Shown here piece after piece: positions 24,120 through 33,797 of a stretch of 64,000 nt of DNA (its first letter is position 1; the number at the start of each line of letters is the position of its first letter). Position numbers and translations under genes: made by a program. The notes beneath the pieces are model-generated. The model had not been told where the DNA came from, ran no database searches, and saw nothing but the letters and a program-made list of their open reading frames with translations. Origin of the DNA: Lentisalinibacter orientalis (GTDB taxonomy: Bacteria; Pseudomonadota; Gammaproteobacteria; Steroidobacterales; Woeseiaceae); the NCBI RefSeq assembly GCF_040706535.1, contig NZ_JAPDRJ010000003.1:248001-312000 (forward strand), given 5' to 3'.

Positions 24120-26300
24120 TCAGAAACGATAGCGGGCCTCGACGCCGATCATGCGCGGCGGGCTCGGCCAGGCGATGTCCGTGCGCAGGCTCGTGAAGCG
24201 GCGGGAGACGTAGTACTCGATCCAATCCTCGTCCGTGGCGTTCTCCGCGAAGGCGGTCACGCTCCAGGCGTCCCCACGCAGGCCGAGGCGCAGATCCACG
24301 ACGGTGTAGGCGCCCTCCGCGTCACGGCCGTCGATGCTCCAGTAGGTCTTGCCCCGCCGGTCCACGTCGACACGGGCGAAGCCCTGCCAGGGACCCAGCG
24401 GCCAGACGTACTCCCCGCTCAGGTTCAGCGTGTACACGGGCGCCCCGGGCACCTCGTTGCCGATCACGTCCGACGGCGGCACCGTGAGCCCCGGCTCGGC
24501 GCCGATGGCCTCGATCTCGCTGTCAACGAAACCGTAGGCGAGCGCCAGGGTGAGGCCGTCCAGCGGCCGGATCACCGCCTCCACCTCGCCGCCGAGGATA
24601 CGGCTCTCGTCGGCGTTGATCAGGGCCTGGGAGCCGAACGGGTCGAACAGGAACCACTGCTGATTCTCGTAATCGATGTAGAACGCCGCCACGTTCAGCA
24701 CCCGGCTGCCGTCGGCGCTGGCGTACTTCAGCCCGAGTTCGTAGTTGTCCAGGTGTTCCGAATCGAACGACGGCGCGAACTGCACCGCGGGGTCGTTCGC
24801 CAGCGTGTTGAAGCCGCCGGGCCGGAACCCCTCGGCATAGGTCGCGAATAGATTAAGGTTTTCGGTGAGAGCATAAGCCAGTTGAAGTTTAGGCTGGAAC
24901 TCACTGAATTCCTTAACACCATTGGCTAGCGGGTTGTTGGTGTCGTTCTCCCGCCTCACGTCATCGAAGCGCCCGGCCACGGTCAGCTCCAGGCGGTCCG
25001 TGAGGTCCGTGCTCACCTGCCCGAATACCGCGCGGGTCTCGTACTGCTCGTTCAGGATGGCCGGCGCCTGGGGCACGAAGAAGGCGCTCCCGGTGCTCCA
25101 GTCGCCGCCATTCTGGAAGCCGGCGACGTTCAGGAAGGTCGCGAGCGTGCGGTCGCGCTCCTGGTCGCTGTAGTAGGCGCCGACGATCCAGCGCGGCCCC
25201 CCCTCCGCCGTAGACACCAGTCGGAGCTCCTGGCTGAACTGGCTCTGGTTGTCGTCCACGTCGATGTTGAGGAACTCACGGTCCGTCTGATCCAGGTCCT
25301 GATCGTTGCGGGACTCCAGGTCGTGCCAGCCGGTGATCGATGTCAGGGTGAACGCATCGAAGTCGTAGTCCACCTTGGCGGTGTAGTCGTCGAAACTGAC
25401 GCTGGAGACTCCGAGGATATTGGACTGGATGGTGTAGGTCGTGTTGTCCAGCGGGAACGGGAAAGGATCGCCGGGCAGCCGGTTCTCCTCGGTGTCGGCC
25501 GAGCCCGGCATGAAATAGCCGGAACCCGCCTCCTGGTCAGCGTACTGATAGCGCAGGTCCACGCTCAGCTGCTCGTTCGGCTCGATCAGCAGCCGTCCGC
25601 GCAGCGACGTCGAATCCTTGAAGTCCACGTACTCGCCGAGGCCCTCGTTCAGCAGCTGGCCGTCCCGGTCATTGTTGTAGACCGCCAGGCGGCCGCGCAC
25701 CTTGTCGGAGAACAGGGGGCCGGAGACGGCGCCCTGCAGGGTGTAGTCCTCGCCTTCCCCCAAGCGGGTCTCGACGTAGGCCTCGAAGTCCTCGGTGGGA
25801 CCGCGGGTCGTGATATTCACCGCGCCGGCGACGGAGTTGCGGCCGTACAGCGCGCCCTGCGGCCCCCGCAGCACCTCGATCTGCTCCACGTCGTAGAGGT
25901 CCTGGGTGGTGACGAGCGAGTTATTGACGGTGACGCCGTCGACGACGAAGGCGAGCGGCGTCTCGCCGATGCCCCGCTGCTGGGTGACGCCGCGAATCGT
26001 GATCGTGCTCTGGCCCACCTCCTGGTCGTCGGAAAAGCGCAGGTTGGGCGTCAGCGCCGCCACGTCGTTCATACGCTGGATGGCCGCATCCTCGATGGCG
26101 GCCTGGTCGAACACCGTGATGGCGTCGGCAATCTCCTGCAGGTTCTCGCTGCGGCGGCGCGCGGTGACGATGACCTCTTCGATGGCGGCGTCCGCGGCGG
26201 CGGCGCCGTCAGTCTTTTCCTGCGCGGTCAGCGGCCCGGCGGCCATCACGGCGAGCAGACAGACGGCAGCGGCGCCGCCGATCCCGGGGGGCAGAGTCAT
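24120..26300 (-). CDS. TonB-dependent outer membrane receptor
   Basis: A 726-residue receptor. A signal peptide (to about residue 26) precedes a TonB-box-like segment (IEEVIVTARRRSENLQEI), the plug domain (DVEQIEVLRGPQGALYGRNSVAGAVNI, residues ~110-155) and a 22-strand barrel that ends in aromatic RYRF. The sequence is of the broad uptake class often tied to plant- or polymer-derived compounds rather than classic siderophore receptors; no substrate can be named. It is monocistronic, with no regulator next to it. A ~100-bp stretch at about 24838-24940, coding for QLAYALTENLNLFATYAEGF, is clearly lower in GC than the rest. Confidence 0.9.
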   Translation of the reverse strand: MTLPPGIGGAAAVCLLAVMAAGPLTAQEKTDGAAAADAAIEEVIVTARRRSENLQEIADAITVFDQAAIEDAAIQRMNDVAALTPNLRFSDDQEVGQSTITIRGVTQQRGIGETPLAFVVDGVTVNNSLVTTQDLYDVEQIEVLRGPQGALYGRNSVAGAVNITTRGPTEDFEAYVETRLGEGEDYTLQGAVSGPLFSDKVRGRLAVYNNDRDGQLLNEGLGEYVDFKDSTSLRGRLLIEPNEQLSVDLRYQYADQEAGSGYFMPGSADTEENRLPGDPFPFPLDNTTYTIQSNILGVSSVSFDDYTAKVDYDFDAFTLTSITGWHDLESRNDQDLDQTDREFLNIDVDDNQSQFSQELRLVSTAEGGPRWIVGAYYSDQERDRTLATFLNVAGFQNGGDWSTGSAFFVPQAPAILNEQYETRAVFGQVSTDLTDRLELTVAGRFDDVRRENDTNNPLANGVKEFSEFQPKLQLAYALTENLNLFATYAEGFRPGGFNTLANDPAVQFAPSFDSEHLDNYELGLKYASADGSRVLNVAAFYIDYENQQWFLFDPFGSQALINADESRILGGEVEAVIRPLDGLTLALAYGFVDSEIEAIGAEPGLTVPPSDVIGNEVPGAPVYTLNLSGEYVWPLGPWQGFARVDVDRRGKTYWSIDGRDAEGAYTVVDLRLGLRGDAWSVTAFAENATDEDWIEYYVSRRFTSLRTDIAWPSPPRMIGVEARYRF

Positions 26301-26393
26301 TCTCGAATTGTCCTTTATTCGTCAGTGACTTGATGCGGGCGGAGCCGGCGACGGGAGATTACCAGATCGGACATCACAGGCGAACCGGCAGGC

Positions 26394-26419
26394 AAGAAAA
26401 ACGGGCCCCGCAGGGCCCG
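26394..26419 (-). terminator. Rho-independent terminator of the sigma-kinase-DUF1566 operon
   Basis: On the minus strand, 7-bp arms (cgggccc / gggcccg at 26402-26408 and 26413-26419) with a 4-base loop are followed by TTTTTCTT. It lies 44 bp beyond the stop of the last DUF1566 gene and before the TonB receptor gene. Confidence 0.85.
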
Positions 26420-26462
26420 CGCAGAGGGCGGCCCGTGACCGCCACCGGGGTATGAGGCCTGG

Positions 26463-27011
26463 CTAGCGCACCAGCCGCACGTAGTGCGCCGAACCGGTCC
26501 CGCTCTTGAAGCCCGAGCCCGGAAGACCGTCCGCCAATGACAGGGTATTCGCCTCTGTGTTTCGGATGTACGTGGTAGAGCTCCAAAGCAGGCCGCTCAC
26601 CGGAGTATCCGGAAACACGACTGTATTGACAGCCGGCGCCGCACACCTCCGTTCGACGATGGTCATCAACTCCTTGATGCCGGGCACCCGCCAATCGAAG
26701 AAGCCGGCGAATCCGGTGGTGGCGTTCAGATCCGCCGCCGCCTGCAAAGCTGCCTGCCAGTCGTAGGTGGTCACTCCGCTCGCCGTACACAGATCGTCGG
26801 CGTAATCGAGCGGCGTGCCGCCATCGTCCAGGGTGTAGCCCAGGGGACAGCGCTGCCAGCGCAAACCGGTACGGCGGTCCGTGGCTGTGCCGTCGTCGTG
26901 CAGCGTGTAGCGCTCCAGGGGCGCGGTCGGTTCGATCCGGTCCTTGCAGGTCTGGGCGGTCGCCCCACCGGCGGTCGCCAGGCCCGCAATCACGATCATC
27001 AGTTTTCTCAT
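26463..27011 (-). CDS. Exported DUF1566 (Lcl C-terminal domain) protein
   Basis: A 182-residue protein with a signal peptide (LMIVIAGLATAGGATAQ) and a single DUF1566 domain: YTLHDDGTATDRRTGLRWQRC, FDWRVPGIKELMTIVERRC, LLWSSTTYIRNTEANTLS, SAHYVRLVR. An AAGGAG ribosome site precedes the ATG. The domain is named for the C terminus of the Legionella collagen-like adhesin Lcl and occurs in surface/secreted proteins. A block here (WQRCPLGYTLDDGGT) is shared word for word with the next gene upstream. Paired cysteines (CKDR, RCPL, LCTA, RRCAA) suggest disulfides. It is the last gene of the operon. Confidence 0.83.
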   Translation of the reverse strand: MRKLMIVIAGLATAGGATAQTCKDRIEPTAPLERYTLHDDGTATDRRTGLRWQRCPLGYTLDDGGTPLDYADDLCTASGVTTYDWQAALQAAADLNATTGFAGFFDWRVPGIKELMTIVERRCAAPAVNTVVFPDTPVSGLLWSSTTYIRNTEANTLSLADGLPGSGFKSGTGSAHYVRLVR

Positions 27012-27028
27012 GGTCGTTCTCCTTGGAT

Positions 27029-29869
27029 TCAGGGCAGGTCGGACAGCCGCGTCCCGCCACGCACCAGACGGATGCGCTGCGTGAAGCTCTTCGGCAGCGC
27101 CAGCACCGTGGTCGATGAACTCACCGACGCGTCCATGCGGACCATCAGGGCGCTGGCAGCGTCGGTGGCCACCGGCGTGGAGCTCCAGTAGCCGCGGCCG
27201 TCGGGCGGATTGAAGTGATTCGGGAAGTAGGACGTGTCCATGCCGCGCAGCGACTGGTTGCTGAGCCATGCGACAGTGTAGAGCTCATCCGCAGAGGCAA
27301 GCCGCCAGTCGTTGTAGCCGCACAGACCCGCCGCGTTCACGGCGGCAACATACTTCTCCGTGTCGCAGTTCACGCCGTCGGCGCAGATGCCGCCGTTGGC
27401 GGTGCCGGCGTCGCCGCCGTCGTTCTGGCCACTGGAGTCGTACCAGGTATAGGTGTGGTCGTAGTAACGGAGGTCCGTCGGCTCGTCGGTCTTCACCTCC
27501 CAGACGAGACCGGTCACCTGGTCCTCCACGCACTCCCAGGGGGACTGGAAGTAGAGCGCGGCCTGATTGGTGAGTGGCGCGCCCGCCGAATCCAGCTTCA
27601 AGAAGGAGAAGCCGAGGGCGCCGTCGGACGGATCGTCAGCCATCACGTCCCTGCCGAATTCCGCATCCTGCCCCGGATAGCCCGTCTGCGGACACGGCAC
27701 GAGGGCCTGGGTCGCGGTTGCGCACTCCGTCGTACCGCTGTCGTTGATAGCGGCATAGGTGCCGGCACCGTCGTTGTCCAGGATCCTCACTTCGATGGTG
27801 ACGGGTGCGCCGATCAGCGCCGCGCCGGAGGCGTTGTCGAGCTCCACCTGGAAACGTTCCGTGCCCTCCGTCGCCAGGTCGCCCAGAAGCGTGAGCGGCA
27901 GTACGGCCTCACTCTCGCCCGGCTGGAAAACGAGGCTGCCGGAGGCTGACAGGTAATCCTCGCCAGCCACCGCACTTTCGTCGGCGGTGGCATAATCCAC
28001 GGTGATCGTGGCCTGGGCCGGCCGGTCCAGCGCAATGATCAGGTCCACTACCTGGGCGGCATCGGTCTCGGCGAACTCCGCCGCGTCGAGGGGCAGGAAG
28101 GCCGGCTCGTCGTCCACTATGGTGCCGATGCCGACGGATCGACGCAGCCAGGCATTGCCCCCCGGATTGGAGAGGCGCAGGAGCACGCGTTCGTCATACT
28201 CGAACTCCGTGTCCCCGTTTACCTCCACGGGCACGACCGCCGCCGTCTCGCCGGCCAGGATGATGAGCGTGCCGGCGACGGCAGTGAAGTCGATGCCGGC
28301 TGTAGCACCTGCGCCGACCACCTCGTAGTCCACGGTGATATTCCCGACTGCGGGCAGGGACAGCCCGACCGGAATCTCCAGGGTCGCCACGCCCGCGTCG
28401 CCCTCTCCCACTGCCGCGTCGCCGGCCGTGATCGCCCGCCGTAGCGCGTCGGGTCCGGCCCCGGTGTTGCGTACCGCGAGCACGTGCGCCTCCGCCGTGC
28501 GCGACTCCGTACGAGCCTCGCCGCTGCCGAAGTCGATCTGCCATGCACCGCGCGGGTCCTCCGTGCCGGTCGTCTCCGGCGTTGACGTCCAGACCGGCTC
28601 AGGCGGTGTCCCCGGGAACGCGGACTGATCAATCAGTATCGGTGCCGAGCACGCTTCGGTCAGGGACTCGAGTTCCTTCAGATCGGGCTTGCGCCAGTCT
28701 CCGTGTCCGGCCAGCTCGCTGTCCGTCGCGGCGGCCAGGCCGGCCTGCCAGCTGAATACCGTTGCGCCCGAGTCCGGCGAGCAAGTATCGTCGGCCGGGT
28801 CGGCCGCTGTGCCGCCGTCGTCCAGCGTGTAGCCGAGCGGACAGCGCTGCCACATGAGGCCGGTGCGTGCATCAGTGACCGTCCCGTCCCGGTTGTCCAG
28901 GTAGCGCAGCGGATCCGGCGCCGTATCGCAGCCCGTGATCGGCGTCGGGGCCGGATCGTCCAGGATCTCCAGGAGGATGCCCGTATCGATGTCGAGGGGA
29001 TCGCCGACGAAGGCTTCTGCCCAGGACTCCGGGCCCGGCGCCTCACCCGCCTTCACCGTGAGTACGTATTCGATGACGTACTCATCGCCGACGTCGACTC
29101 CGGCCCGGGCCAGTGGGATGGATTCGCTGTAGAGCGGCACTTCGTACAGGGCGCTGCCCTCGCGGATGTCGGGCTCGACGCCGTCCGTAGCCGGATGCCG
29201 CTTCCTCCCGTCCGACCCCAGGTAGGCGGCGATGCCCCCCGTATCGGTGTCGAAGTCGAAATTGTCTTTCCCCGGCTGGCCCTGCATCCGAGACCACTGC
29301 CGGTAGATCTGGTAGCGGGTGTAGCCGGTGGTCTGCGGACCGCCGCGGACGGCCAGCCATACCTCGAAATCCATCTCGGCGAAGATCTTCGCGGCGTCGC
29401 CGTCCGGGATGTCTATGGGATCGGCCAGGATGCGCACCCGGCTCGGGTAGACGGTGAACTTGGGGTCGGGGGATCCGGACCGCCGGACGTAGGAGCCTTT
29501 CCAAACGAGTACGGTCTCGGCATCGACCGGGCTGTCGAGGTCGTTGCCGGTGACGACCCGACCGCGTACCCGTCCGTTCTCGTCGGCATAGCAGTAACCG
29601 CCCTGGGCGAGATCGGGCTCGCGGCGGATATCTTCCCAGACCGGCACGCTGAGCTCCAGCGGGAAGGCGTCCGATCCCGACGCCTGCTGGGAGACGCCGG
29701 TGTCGGAGCGAACGAGGCCGGTAGAGGCCTTGATGTCGCAGGCGGCGAAAGAGCTCGCGACCACCGCCGCGTGCCCCTGGCCGGCTGTGAGGCTGAGGAC
29801 GGCCAGGAGGCCGAGCAGGGCCGAAGCCATCGTCCGCTCCGGGGTGTTCGTTTTACCGAGGGGGATCAT
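27029..29869 (-). CDS. Large exported protein: DUF1566, two Calx-beta, DUF1566
   Basis: A 946-residue protein starting with a signal peptide (residues ~14-34). Order: a beta-rich N-terminal region (~40-300); a type A DUF1566 domain (~320-470, WQRCPLGYTLDDGGT, GHGDWRKPDLKELESL, WTSTPETT); two Calx-beta repeats (~490-720, each with a VDYEV/VDYATAD strand and a DDE or NDG end: TIVDDEP, ILDNDG); and a type B DUF1566 domain to the end (GLVWEVKTDEPTD, CGYNDWRLASADELYTV, YWSSTPVATDAA). Calx-beta repeats bind calcium and build adhesive stalks, so this is likely a cell-surface or secreted adhesin-like protein. ATGA overlap with the upstream lipoprotein gene. Confidence 0.82.
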   Translation of the reverse strand: MIPLGKTNTPERTMASALLGLLAVLSLTAGQGHAAVVASSFAACDIKASTGLVRSDTGVSQQASGSDAFPLELSVPVWEDIRREPDLAQGGYCYADENGRVRGRVVTGNDLDSPVDAETVLVWKGSYVRRSGSPDPKFTVYPSRVRILADPIDIPDGDAAKIFAEMDFEVWLAVRGGPQTTGYTRYQIYRQWSRMQGQPGKDNFDFDTDTGGIAAYLGSDGRKRHPATDGVEPDIREGSALYEVPLYSESIPLARAGVDVGDEYVIEYVLTVKAGEAPGPESWAEAFVGDPLDIDTGILLEILDDPAPTPITGCDTAPDPLRYLDNRDGTVTDARTGLMWQRCPLGYTLDDGGTAADPADDTCSPDSGATVFSWQAGLAAATDSELAGHGDWRKPDLKELESLTEACSAPILIDQSAFPGTPPEPVWTSTPETTGTEDPRGAWQIDFGSGEARTESRTAEAHVLAVRNTGAGPDALRRAITAGDAAVGEGDAGVATLEIPVGLSLPAVGNITVDYEVVGAGATAGIDFTAVAGTLIILAGETAAVVPVEVNGDTEFEYDERVLLRLSNPGGNAWLRRSVGIGTIVDDEPAFLPLDAAEFAETDAAQVVDLIIALDRPAQATITVDYATADESAVAGEDYLSASGSLVFQPGESEAVLPLTLLGDLATEGTERFQVELDNASGAALIGAPVTIEVRILDNDGAGTYAAINDSGTTECATATQALVPCPQTGYPGQDAEFGRDVMADDPSDGALGFSFLKLDSAGAPLTNQAALYFQSPWECVEDQVTGLVWEVKTDEPTDLRYYDHTYTWYDSSGQNDGGDAGTANGGICADGVNCDTEKYVAAVNAAGLCGYNDWRLASADELYTVAWLSNQSLRGMDTSYFPNHFNPPDGRGYWSSTPVATDAASALMVRMDASVSSSTTVLALPKSFTQRIRLVRGGTRLSDLP

Positions 29870-31032
29870 TGAATCTCTCCGTTGCTGACGAGTCTCACCG
29901 CGAGCGCATCCGAACGGTCCGCACCGTCCGACTCGCCGGTGGCGAAATCAACGCTGTGGACGTCGCCGCGGGCATTCGGCTCGGCGCTCCAGTATCGACC
30001 GGCCGCGGTATTGGGGAAGAAGGCGGTATCGATGCGGGCGCCGCCGGCGACGCCGTAGTCGACCAGCGAGACGAGTTCGCTGCGCTTCGGCAGCCGCCAG
30101 TCGCTGCGACCGCAGAGTCCTCCTGCGTTCACGGCCGCCGCATAGGCTTCGGTGTCGCAGGCGCCGGGCGCGGGGCAGTTGCCGCCGTCAGCCTCGCCCG
30201 GATCGCCGGCATCGTCGATGCCGCTGGTGTTGCGCCAGCTGTAGGTGGCGGCGCCGTCGGTTTTCACTTCCCAGACGAGACCGGTGACCTCGTCGCGGAC
30301 GCAGTCCCAGGGGGAGGCGGCGTAGGCCGCGGACTGGTCGGCCAGGGGCTGACCGCTCGTATCCAGCTTCACGAAGGAGAAGCCCACCCGGCCGTCGCCC
30401 GGGGCCGGTGCGGTCACGTCACGGCCAAACTGTGCGTCCTGGCGCGGGAACTGGTCAGTGCCAGCACTCGCATCCCCACAGGGCAGGTCGTCTGCGATCT
30501 CCGTGCTGCAGCCGGTCACGCCCGTGTCGTTCAGGCCGGTCCCGACCGGCTGGCTGTCCGCGTCGTCGTTGATGATCCCGCCCGTCGCCTCGGCGTCACC
30601 CAGCTCGGCATTCGAGGAGGGATTGCTGAGCGTGACCGTTAGCGTCTCGTCGGGCTCGACATCGGTATCGCCGATGAGGCCGACGACGAGTGTCGCGAGC
30701 GTGTCGCCGGCAGGTATGGTTAGGGTGCCCGCCTCCGCCGTGTAGTCGGAAGCGGCGCTCGCGCTGCCGTCGGCGGTGGCATAGTCCACGGTGACGTCGT
30801 CCGCCGCCGCCTCGCTGAGCGTGACCTCGAAGACCAGTTCGCCGCCGCTGCCGTCTCCCTCCGCGGCCGAAGCGTCGGCTATGTCTATCACGACGGGAGG
30901 CGGAGGCGGTGGCGGCGGTGGATCGTTCGTATCGTCGCCTTCGTCGCTGACTCCATTGCCGCCGCCGCCACAGGCGGCCATGAATACCGTGGCCAGTACC
31001 CCGGTGAGGATCGGAAATCTTCGTTTGCGCAT
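29866..31032 (-). CDS. Lipoprotein with Calx-beta and DUF1566 domains
   Basis: A 388-residue lipoprotein. Lipobox VFMAAC with Cys21, then a Gly/Asp linker and a run of nine prolines (residues ~38-46), one Calx-beta repeat (~48-155, VTVDYATADGSASAASDY ... INDDADS) and a type B DUF1566 domain (~165-388, SPWDCVRDEVTGLVWEVKTD, CGRSDWRLPKRSELVSLV, YWSAEPNARGDVHSVDF). It is closely related to the C-terminal half of the next gene, so one arose from the other by duplication. The chosen start has AGGA 8 bases upstream; the extended upstream frame has no signal. It is the first of the three surface genes after the kinase. Confidence 0.82.
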   Translation of the reverse strand: MRKRRFPILTGVLATVFMAACGGGGNGVSDEGDDTNDPPPPPPPPPVVIDIADASAAEGDGSGGELVFEVTLSEAAADDVTVDYATADGSASAASDYTAEAGTLTIPAGDTLATLVVGLIGDTDVEPDETLTVTLSNPSSNAELGDAEATGGIINDDADSQPVGTGLNDTGVTGCSTEIADDLPCGDASAGTDQFPRQDAQFGRDVTAPAPGDGRVGFSFVKLDTSGQPLADQSAAYAASPWDCVRDEVTGLVWEVKTDGAATYSWRNTSGIDDAGDPGEADGGNCPAPGACDTEAYAAAVNAGGLCGRSDWRLPKRSELVSLVDYGVAGGARIDTAFFPNTAAGRYWSAEPNARGDVHSVDFATGESDGADRSDALAVRLVSNGEIQ

Positions 31033-31143
31033 GTCGGTGTCCTGCAGTTGTCGGGTCCGCAACTCTGCATACCGGACACGGACGGAAACCGGCTCACGGC
31101 GGCGTGCAGCCGGGAGCAACGGCGGGACCGGTGGGGGCTGGTG

Positions 31144-33720
31144 CTATTCGGCGGGACCGGACGCGGACAGCGCAGCGTACTCGCCCGCCCGCTCGCGGTC
31201 GCCCCGGGCCTCGTACAGGGCCACGAGTCGCTCGAGCACCGCCCGCGTCTCGGGATGATCGATCCCCGGGCCGTCGCGGAGCGGCGGCAGAGCCGCCTGG
31301 AGGAGACTTTCCGCTTCGTCCAGGCGCCCTCCGTCAAGTCGGCAGCGGCCGAGCCGGGAACGGGCTAGCGCAAGCGGCAGAATTGCCGGTGCAGCAGCCT
31401 CGAGGACGCTCACTGCGCGCTCGAGGGGGGCTTCCGCAGCCTCGCAGCCCACCACCCGCAACAGGATTCGACCGCGGTTAGCCTCGACGATGCCGAGATT
31501 CGGGTGATCCGGTCCCAGAAGACGCTCGACCCTGACGGAAGCTTCACCGAACAGCTCGGCGGCCCGGGCGTCCTCACCCAGCGACTCGTGCACGCGAGCC
31601 AGACCGTTCAGCATGAAGGCCTCGTCGGGGTGACCTTCCGGCTTCGGCCAGAGCTGCGCTCCCACGGCGAGCGCCGACTCGTAAGCCTCTCGCGCCTGCT
31701 CGTACAGTTCCCGCTGGTGGAGAACGGTACCCAGGTTGTAGTAGCTCTCGATGAGTTCCGTGGCCGGAGTCTCATAGAGCGCAAGTCGCATGGCGAGTGC
31801 CTCTCGCTGCAGCGTCTCGGCCTCGTCCAGGCGGCCCAGCGCCTTCTCCAGGGTACCGAGGGATACCAGACTCTGGGCGAGCTTCTCGTCCGGCCCGGCG
31901 AAGGCCGACCGATGCAGCGCCACCGCCTCGCGGTAGTAAGGTTCAGCCCGCTCGGGCTCGCCCTGGCGATGCAGCACACGGGCATACACGATGAGGCTGT
32001 CACCGAGCGGGACCGGCGCGCCGATCGCCCGCCGCAGCTCGAGGGCGCGACCCGCGGCGTCCAGCGCCTCTCCGTAGTCGCCCAGCTGCTCCAGCAGGTA
32101 GGACTGTGTGTGCAGCGCGTCGGCGTAGGCCGCGGACCACTCCCCGGCGATCTCCCTGCGGAGCGTCGCGACCTCCTCTGCCAATGGCAGCGCTTCCGCG
32201 AAGAAGCCGAGACCGACGTAGACGTCCACCACCGCATCAAGCAGATCGGCGCGCACGTCCGGCCTCTCCTCGCTGTCGTCGGTGAGTCCCAGCACGGCCC
32301 GCTCCAGTATCTCTCTGGCGGTGAGATCCGCGCCCTGGGAGACGCCAGGGTCCGCCGTATAGAAGATCCCTTTCAGGAATGCCGTCACCGTTTCGGCGCG
32401 GTCCCTTTCGGCCGCGATCTCGAGAGACTGCCGTGCGGTGACGATGGCGTGATTCACCGAAACGGCCGTGATGCCCACCAGGAGCGCAGCGGCGACGGCG
32501 CCGCCCGCGATGGCAATGCGATGGCGCCGCACGAACTTGCCGAGCCGATAGCCCGCGGTGGCCGGCCGGGCCACGATCGGCAGGCCCTCCAGATGGCGCC
32601 GCACGTCGTGGGCAAACTGCTCCACCGAGCCGTAGCGGCGCTCCTTCCCGACGGCCAGCGCGGTAGCAAGAATCACGTCGAGGTCACCGGTGAGGCGCGC
32701 GGCAAGACGCCGCGGGTTCGTCCCCCGCCGGGCGGCAAGTTCCTCCGGACCGACGAGGGTGCCGTCAGCCTCCTGCCGGGACCGCAGGACGGCGGCGCTC
32801 GCCGGCGGTTCCGTCGCACGCAGCGCCGCCTCGATTCCGGCGAAGGACGGATCAGGGAATTCCCGCGGCGGATGGCCCGTCAGCAGCCGGTAGCAGAGCA
32901 CTCCCAGCGAATAGACATCGGTGGTTACGTCCACCGCCTCGCCGCGCAGCATCTCCGGGCTCGCGTAAGTGGGCGTGAGGGGACGCCGGGAGAGGCGGGT
33001 AACCTCCGCTCCCTGCTCCTCCCGGTCGATGAGCTTCGCGATACCGAAGTCGAGCAGGCGAACCGCGCCGGCGGCGTCGACGAGCACGTTTGCCGGCTTG
33101 ATGTCCCGATGGATGACCAGCTTGCGGTGCGCGAACTGCACCGCCTCACAGACCGAGAGGAACAACGCGAGACGGTCGTCGACCGGGAGAGAGTGCTTGT
33201 CGCACCAGGCATCGATCGGCCGGCCGTCGACGTAATCCATGACGAAATACGGCGTGCCGTCCCCCGTGACCCCGCCGTCCAGCAGTCGCGTGATGTTCTC
33301 ATGAACGAGCTTGGCGAGAATCTGGCGTTCGGCAACGAAGCGCTCGCGCGCGGCCGCATCCCCGAGCCCGAGGGGCAGGATCTTCAGCGCCACCTTCGCC
33401 TCGTAGTGACCGTCAGCGCGCTCGGCGAGGTACACTGCGCCCATGCCGCCGCGCCCCACGAGACGTAGCGGCCTCCAGCGCCCGACGGTCTCGGGGACGG
33501 CGGTCGGCAGGGAGTCGTCGGCGAGCGCGCCGAGGCCGATCCGCCCGGCCAAATCGGCGAAATACGGCTCCGACTCGCCTGCCGCGCCCACCAGCGAGAT
33601 CACCTCCCGGAGCAGCACGGGGTTGTGCCCGCAGTTTGCGGTCAGATAAGCGTCCCTTGCGTACGGTTCCAGCTCCAGCACCTCGAGGAACAGGCGTTCG
33701 GCTTCCGCGGAGATCAGCAT
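31144..33720 (-). CDS. Ser/Thr protein kinase with membrane helix and C-terminal TPRs
   Basis: An 858-residue Pkn-type kinase. After ~80 residues comes the kinase domain: GRGGMGAVYLAE (residue ~89), catalytic K113 (VALKIL), HRDIKPANVLVD, DFGIAK and TPTYASPE. One membrane helix (RIAIAGGAVAAALLVGITAVSV, ~405-427) separates it from a long extracytoplasmic TPR array (~500-850; many YYxLGxxLxxxGxxxEA-type units). Such kinases sense envelope signals and phosphorylate Thr/Ser; the order ECF sigma, kinase, then surface proteins suggests it controls the sigma factor or the exported products. The 77-bp gap to the sigma gene and the 110-bp gap to the lipoprotein gene carry no clear terminator. Confidence 0.9.
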   Translation of the reverse strand: MLISAEAERLFLEVLELEPYARDAYLTANCGHNPVLLREVISLVGAAGESEPYFADLAGRIGLGALADDSLPTAVPETVGRWRPLRLVGRGGMGAVYLAERADGHYEAKVALKILPLGLGDAAARERFVAERQILAKLVHENITRLLDGGVTGDGTPYFVMDYVDGRPIDAWCDKHSLPVDDRLALFLSVCEAVQFAHRKLVIHRDIKPANVLVDAAGAVRLLDFGIAKLIDREEQGAEVTRLSRRPLTPTYASPEMLRGEAVDVTTDVYSLGVLCYRLLTGHPPREFPDPSFAGIEAALRATEPPASAAVLRSRQEADGTLVGPEELAARRGTNPRRLAARLTGDLDVILATALAVGKERRYGSVEQFAHDVRRHLEGLPIVARPATAGYRLGKFVRRHRIAIAGGAVAAALLVGITAVSVNHAIVTARQSLEIAAERDRAETVTAFLKGIFYTADPGVSQGADLTAREILERAVLGLTDDSEERPDVRADLLDAVVDVYVGLGFFAEALPLAEEVATLRREIAGEWSAAYADALHTQSYLLEQLGDYGEALDAAGRALELRRAIGAPVPLGDSLIVYARVLHRQGEPERAEPYYREAVALHRSAFAGPDEKLAQSLVSLGTLEKALGRLDEAETLQREALAMRLALYETPATELIESYYNLGTVLHQRELYEQAREAYESALAVGAQLWPKPEGHPDEAFMLNGLARVHESLGEDARAAELFGEASVRVERLLGPDHPNLGIVEANRGRILLRVVGCEAAEAPLERAVSVLEAAAPAILPLALARSRLGRCRLDGGRLDEAESLLQAALPPLRDGPGIDHPETRAVLERLVALYEARGDRERAGEYAALSASGPAE

Positions 33721-33797
33721 CGCGATTTCACTCCCGCCTGCGAATTCCCTGTCCTGACTTACCGGTTCCGGCAGCGTACCGGCTCATTGCCGCGGCA

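Noticed and set aside
26463..31032. Diversity-generating retroelement targets
   Set aside because: DUF1566-type domains can be DGR targets, but no reverse transcriptase, template repeat or adenine-biased variable region was found in the window.
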